From Zhongshania sp. (GTDB lineage Bacteria > Pseudomonadota > Gammaproteobacteria > Pseudomonadales > Spongiibacteraceae): a stretch of DNA of 64,000 bases. This document shows, in pieces, positions 60,919 to 64,000 of this stretch (within the stretch, counting starts at the first letter, position 1; every line of letters starts with the position of its first letter). The stretch spans positions 124,001 through 188,000 of the forward strand of contig NZ_JARGNU010000001.1 in assembly GCF_029212375.1 (NCBI RefSeq), given 5' to 3'. Under the pieces are notes generated by a model. That model did not search any database, had not been told where the DNA came from, and saw only the letters and a program-made list of their open reading frames with translations. Position numbers and translations under genes: made by a program.

Positions 60919-61515
60919 TCAGCGCTTGCTATAGTTGTTATTGAATGTTTCTGGTCCCATGGCCGAAATTTGTAGATCAATCATTTTATTAAATGCCAAT
61001 AAAATATTTGAGAAATCCTCCGGCGTTTGTAATTCATTTAGCGCACAGACTCCCGCTTCTATTGTCGATAAGCCGTCTGCGCGGGGCGAGCGTCTTATTT
61101 TGTATTGGCTATTATTATTGGCGGCAATAGCAAAACGGGGGAGGGTGTTCAGCCACGGATTTATGTGCATCAAGCGCGCAACCTTTCGCCAGGTACCGTC
61201 TAGCAAAATAAGATTTTTAATCTTGCATTGGCGCATGTCGGCGACTTTTAGGCTGTTGTCACTCGGAAAAATTAACACGCTATTGGTTTGCCAGTCGCTG
61301 CCGAGGATTTGCTCCGGCGCAAAAATCTCACCAACAATAAGTTCGGCGCCCGCAATCGATTTGGCAAGTAGTGGCGCAGACGACAGTGCATGCTTGGCCT
61401 CTTTGGGGTCTTGCAAAATTACTAGGCGGTAATCGCAGTTGCGGACCACCATTACATCGCATAGACAGGTGCGCTGGGGGCGGTCGCAGTGCAGGCAATG
61501 TTGTCGTTTTGTCAT
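60919..61515 (-). CDS. tapT: DTW-domain tRNA-uridine aminocarboxypropyltransferase
   Basis: 198 residues. The DTW (TapT/YfiP) family adds a 3-amino-3-carboxypropyl group to uridine in tRNA using SAM. The family signature LILLDGTWRKVARLM holds the D-T-W residues. The N-terminal cysteines (CLHCDRPQRTCLC) form the likely zinc site, and RSPRADGLSTIEAGV is the conserved C-terminal motif. The thioesterase gene lies 12 bases upstream on the same strand. Confidence 0.85.
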   Translation of the reverse strand: MTKRQHCLHCDRPQRTCLCDVMVVRNCDYRLVILQDPKEAKHALSSAPLLAKSIAGAELIVGEIFAPEQILGSDWQTNSVLIFPSDNSLKVADMRQCKIKNLILLDGTWRKVARLMHINPWLNTLPRFAIAANNNSQYKIRRSPRADGLSTIEAGVCALNELQTPEDFSNILLAFNKMIDLQISAMGPETFNNNYSKR

Positions 61516-61527
61516 GGCGTGGGCTGG

Positions 61528-62001
61528 TTAATTACTGGCAATTGGCTTGTTGGTGAAATCGGCAATACGCTGCAACTCAAGCTTTTGGCGCATATCGCTG
61601 GGAATGGTGGTAGGTTTGCCATGCAAAGTGTAAATCATTACGGTTTCGCATAAGCCGATGCAGTGGCTATGTTGAAACAGTGCTTGGTATAGGTGGTAAG
61701 CGCTATTGCCAATATGGCCTATGCCGGTGCGGATCTCGACCGGCTCTGGGTAGTGGCCTTCGGCGAGGTATTGGAGGCGAGCTTCGATTAAGAGCATTTT
61801 ATCGGCAGCATCAGGTTTGAAAAAATCTTTGCGACCAGTAATGTCGAGCTGGATACGGGCGCGGGCACTCTCATAAAAGCGGGCTATTGCGAGGTTGTTG
61901 AGGTGGGCGTAGGCGTCCATATCGCCAAATTGAGTATCTATGTTCAATACAAAAGGGTAGGTTTCTGCTTGCAGCAACCTCGGGTCGGGTTTTTTCGCCA
62001 T
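61528..62001 (-). CDS. Acyl-CoA thioesterase (4HBT/hotdog fold)
   Basis: 157 residues with the hotdog-fold 4HBT layout. The active-site segment is TQFGDMDAYAHLNNLAIARF, where the aspartate is the likely general base. It should hydrolyse an acyl-CoA or aryl-CoA thioester in the cytoplasm. The DTW gene follows closely on the same strand. Substrate cannot be predicted. Confidence 0.8.
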   Translation of the reverse strand: MAKKPDPRLLQAETYPFVLNIDTQFGDMDAYAHLNNLAIARFYESARARIQLDITGRKDFFKPDAADKMLLIEARLQYLAEGHYPEPVEIRTGIGHIGNSAYHLYQALFQHSHCIGLCETVMIYTLHGKPTTIPSDMRQKLELQRIADFTNKPIASN

Positions 62002-62212
62002 AGTCAGAGTGTGCTCGTCGGTAAAATTTAATGGGGCAATTTTACCCTGACTGAGACATATAGCTATGCCGATTTTAAAATGGCTACTTGTTATATAATT
62101 TCTGCGTTAGGGCGGTTTAGGTGTGATATACGCTAGAATTGTTTGCGGTTGCGCGATCTTGTTTATTGGATGCTAGTTGGCAGCTTGCGCACAAACAATA
62201 AGGAGTGACACG

Positions 62213-63160
62213 GTGATAAAACGTGAAAGCGTGCTTGTGCTGTTTGCAATGTTACTTTTCGGATGCAGTGGCGGCAGCGCGCAAAATGGCCTTACCGGAT
62301 ATGTAGAGGCTGAGTATGTTTATATTAGCGCCCTAGAAACCGGCTGGATTATAAGCAGTGCGGTAAACGAAGGTGATCGCGTAAGCGCCGAGCAAGTACT
62401 GCTGAGCTTAGACAGTGAACGACAGACGCTTGACGTGGCAGAAGCTGCTCAGCGTGCGGCGGCGGCGCAAGCTCAATGGCGAGATTTACAGCGCGGCGCG
62501 CGTCCAGAAGAGCTAAATCGTTTGCAGGCTCAGCTTGCAGAAGCCAAAACCAGTTTAACGCTCGCTAATCTAGAGTTGCGCCGCCAGCGCGATTTGCGAA
62601 GTAAAGGCGCGACGTCTGAAGCGGCGCTCGACAGGGCCAATGCTGAGTATTCGGCGGCCAACGCGCGGGTAGAAAGCGCTGCGGCAAGTATTAGCGTTGC
62701 TAAGTTAGCCGCCCGTGAAGAGATGCTAAATGCTGCCAAAGCGGCTGCCGAGGCTGCCGAGGCGGTATTGGCAAAGGCGCAGTGGCGTTTGGCGCAGCGT
62801 AGTCTCGTTGCCCGCCAAGCAGGTTTAGTTACAGCGCTATATTATCGCCAGGGAGAGCAATTACCCGCAGGCGCGCCAGCGCTGTCGCTATTGCCAGATG
62901 ACGCATTAAAAATTCGTTTCTTTATTCCCCAGTCGCGCGCCGCTGAGTTTGCGCCAGGCACTACCGTGAGTATTCATCAAGACGGCGGCGCTGAGACGGT
63001 TAACGCGACGGTGTCGTATTTGGCGGAGCAAGTAGAATTTACGCCACCGGTAATTTACAGCGTTGCCAACCGCGAGAAGCTGGTGTTTATGGTGGAGGCG
63101 CGTCTGCCCCCCAATAGCCATTTACACGCTGGGCAGCCGGTTGATGTGAGCTTGCTATGA
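62213..63160 (+). CDS. HlyD-family periplasmic adaptor (lipoprotein) of an ABC exporter
   Basis: About 315 residues, of the YbhG/HlyD membrane-fusion type. The GTG start at 62213 follows AAGGAG and gives a lipoprotein signal, SVLVLFAMLLFGCSGG, with the lipobox cysteine at LFGC; the upstream start at 62177 lacks this. A biotinyl-lipoyl-like domain, then an Ala-rich coiled-coil hairpin (about residues 65-195), then a beta domain with VVARQAGLVTALYYRQGE-like text. The ABC ATPase gene starts nine bases later. Together they form a drug or metabolite exporter with permeases outside the window. Confidence 0.83.
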   Translation: MIKRESVLVLFAMLLFGCSGGSAQNGLTGYVEAEYVYISALETGWIISSAVNEGDRVSAEQVLLSLDSERQTLDVAEAAQRAAAAQAQWRDLQRGARPEELNRLQAQLAEAKTSLTLANLELRRQRDLRSKGATSEAALDRANAEYSAANARVESAAASISVAKLAAREEMLNAAKAAAEAAEAVLAKAQWRLAQRSLVARQAGLVTALYYRQGEQLPAGAPALSLLPDDALKIRFFIPQSRAAEFAPGTTVSIHQDGGAETVNATVSYLAEQVEFTPPVIYSVANREKLVFMVEARLPPNSHLHAGQPVDVSLL

Positions 63161-63169
63161 GTTGCTGCC

Positions 63170-64000
63170 ATGAGTGAATTGGCCATCGATGTGCGGGGCT
63201 TAAGTAAGAATTTTGCCAACAAAGCCGCGGTGAGCAATGTCGATTTACAAATGCCCCGTGGTCAAGTCTGGGGCTTTTTAGGCCCCAATGGCTCCGGTAA
63301 AACCACCACCATTCGCATGCTCTGTGGCTTGTTAAAACCCAGTGCCGGTGAGGGTACTTGCCTTGGTTTTGATTTGCGCCGCGACGCCGAAGCCATTCGC
63401 CGTCAAACCGGCTATATGACCCAGAAATTTTCTTTTTGGGCCGATCTTAGTGTGCGTGAGAACTTAGATTTTGTCGCCCGTATCTATCAGCTCGACAATC
63501 GCCGGCAGTGCGTAGATGAAACCTTGGCAGTGCTAGGCCTTACCCATCGTCAGCACCAATTGGCGGGCGCCTTGTCGGGCGGCTGGAAACAGCGCTTAGC
63601 GCTGGCCGCCGTTACCATGCATAAACCCAAGTTATTACTTTTAGATGAACCTACCGCTGGGGTAGATCCGCAGGCGCGGCGGGATTTTTGGGATCAAATT
63701 CATCGCTTGTCTAACGAGGGCATGACGGTGCTGGTGTCTACCCATTATATGGACGAGGCCGAGCGCTGTGATCATATTGTGTATTTGGCTCACGGCAAGT
63801 TAATTACCGAGGGCAGCGTGCCAGATATTATTGACCAGTCGGGCTTGCTGAGTTTTAGGGCCGAGGGCAAGGGTGTGCGAGTATTGGAACCGCTAATGGC
63901 GGGCCAGCAGGGAATTGAACACGCCGCTTATTACGGGGCGGCGCTGCATATTAGTGGTCACGACCGCGCCGCGCTGGAAGCGGCGGTGGCCAAGGTTGCC
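63170..64000 (+). CDS. ABC transporter ATP-binding protein (3' partial, YbhF-like)
   Basis: 277 codons are visible from the ATG at 63170; the frame is open to the window edge. The ATPase domain shows Walker A FLGPNGSGKTTT, signature LSGGWKQR (Trp in place of the more usual Gln or Met), Walker B LLLLDEPTAGVDP and the H-loop STHYMDEAERC. The region after ~235 looks like the start of a linker or second ATPase domain, as in the YbhF-type double-domain exporter proteins. It forms an operon with the HlyD-like adaptor nine bases upstream. Confidence 0.88.
   Translation, partial: MSELAIDVRGLSKNFANKAAVSNVDLQMPRGQVWGFLGPNGSGKTTTIRMLCGLLKPSAGEGTCLGFDLRRDAEAIRRQTGYMTQKFSFWADLSVRENLDFVARIYQLDNRRQCVDETLAVLGLTHRQHQLAGALSGGWKQRLALAAVTMHKPKLLLLDEPTAGVDPQARRDFWDQIHRLSNEGMTVLVSTHYMDEAERCDHIVYLAHGKLITEGSVPDIIDQSGLLSFRAEGKGVRVLEPLMAGQQGIEHAAYYGAALHISGHDRAALEAAVAKVA

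Overview
The window looks like chromosomal DNA of an aerobic, Gram-negative, probably marine gammaproteobacterium. The evidence is three TonB-dependent receptors, an MlaA-type outer-membrane lipid protein, a soluble NAD-linked formate dehydrogenase, RimO, RsmE, a DTW protein and a cobalamin riboswitch. A member of the Cellvibrionales/Spongiibacteraceae group (Zhongshania-like) fits best, but this is an inference from gene content. No rRNA, tRNA, CRISPR array or intact insertion sequence was seen.

Layout. 1-5.2 kb: the end of a cytochrome oxidase subunit IV-like gene, an acyl-CoA dehydrogenase, and an MlaA plus RND-exporter pair. 5.4-10.2 kb: an unusual fusion of a PCMT-like methyltransferase with a GspE/PilB-type ATPase, followed by a MoxR-like AAA ATPase, a one-HKD phospholipase D-like protein and a VIT/CCC1 metal transporter. 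10.3-12.7 kb: a TonB receptor split by a one-base frameshift. 13.9-21.1 kb: the formate dehydrogenase operon fdsG-fdsB-fdsA-fdhD-fdsD, with a divergent ModE-like regulator and palindromic operators between them, closed by terminators made of 15-bp tandem repeats. 21.2-37 kb: a probable aromatic-compound catabolic region. It holds a VOC (extradiol-type) enzyme, a fumarylacetoacetase-family hydrolase, two flavin monooxygenases, a Rieske oxygenase, a TonB receptor with a small secreted protein, an APH-like kinase group and a second TonB receptor, bordered by a LuxR-type regulator.

38-48.2 kb is mostly housekeeping: RsmE-RimO, YbaK, SIMPL and DUF2244 proteins, an EAL phosphodiesterase and a Na+/Ca2+ antiporter. 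Within it, a Tat-signal methyltransferase is divergent from a large membrane-anchored FAD oxidase. 48.4-57 kb: under a cobalamin riboswitch on the minus strand lie an exported, membrane-anchored CobN-like protein, a MotA/TolQ/ExbB-like channel and a DUF2149 protein, then a small secreted protein and a fused SecDF. I read the first three as an energised corrinoid or cobalt acquisition complex. 57.4-60.9 kb is an AT-richer accessory stretch with a Fic toxin-antitoxin pair and two unfamiliar genes, one with uracil-DNA-glycosylase-like motifs; the two unfamiliar genes lie between two diverged copies of a ~115-bp repeat. 60.9-64 kb: a DTW tRNA-modifying enzyme, a thioesterase, and the start of a HlyD/ABC exporter operon that runs off the window.

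How they work together. The catabolic region reads as uptake (TonB receptors), hydroxylation (Rieske and flavin enzymes), ring cleavage (VOC) and side-chain hydrolysis (FAH). The formate dehydrogenase could recover NADH from formate. The strongest candidates for unusual biology are the riboswitch-controlled CobN/ExbB/DUF2149 set, the PCMT-secretion ATPase fusion with its AAA partner, the Tat-methyltransferase/FAD-oxidase pair, and the accessory island near 58-61 kb.
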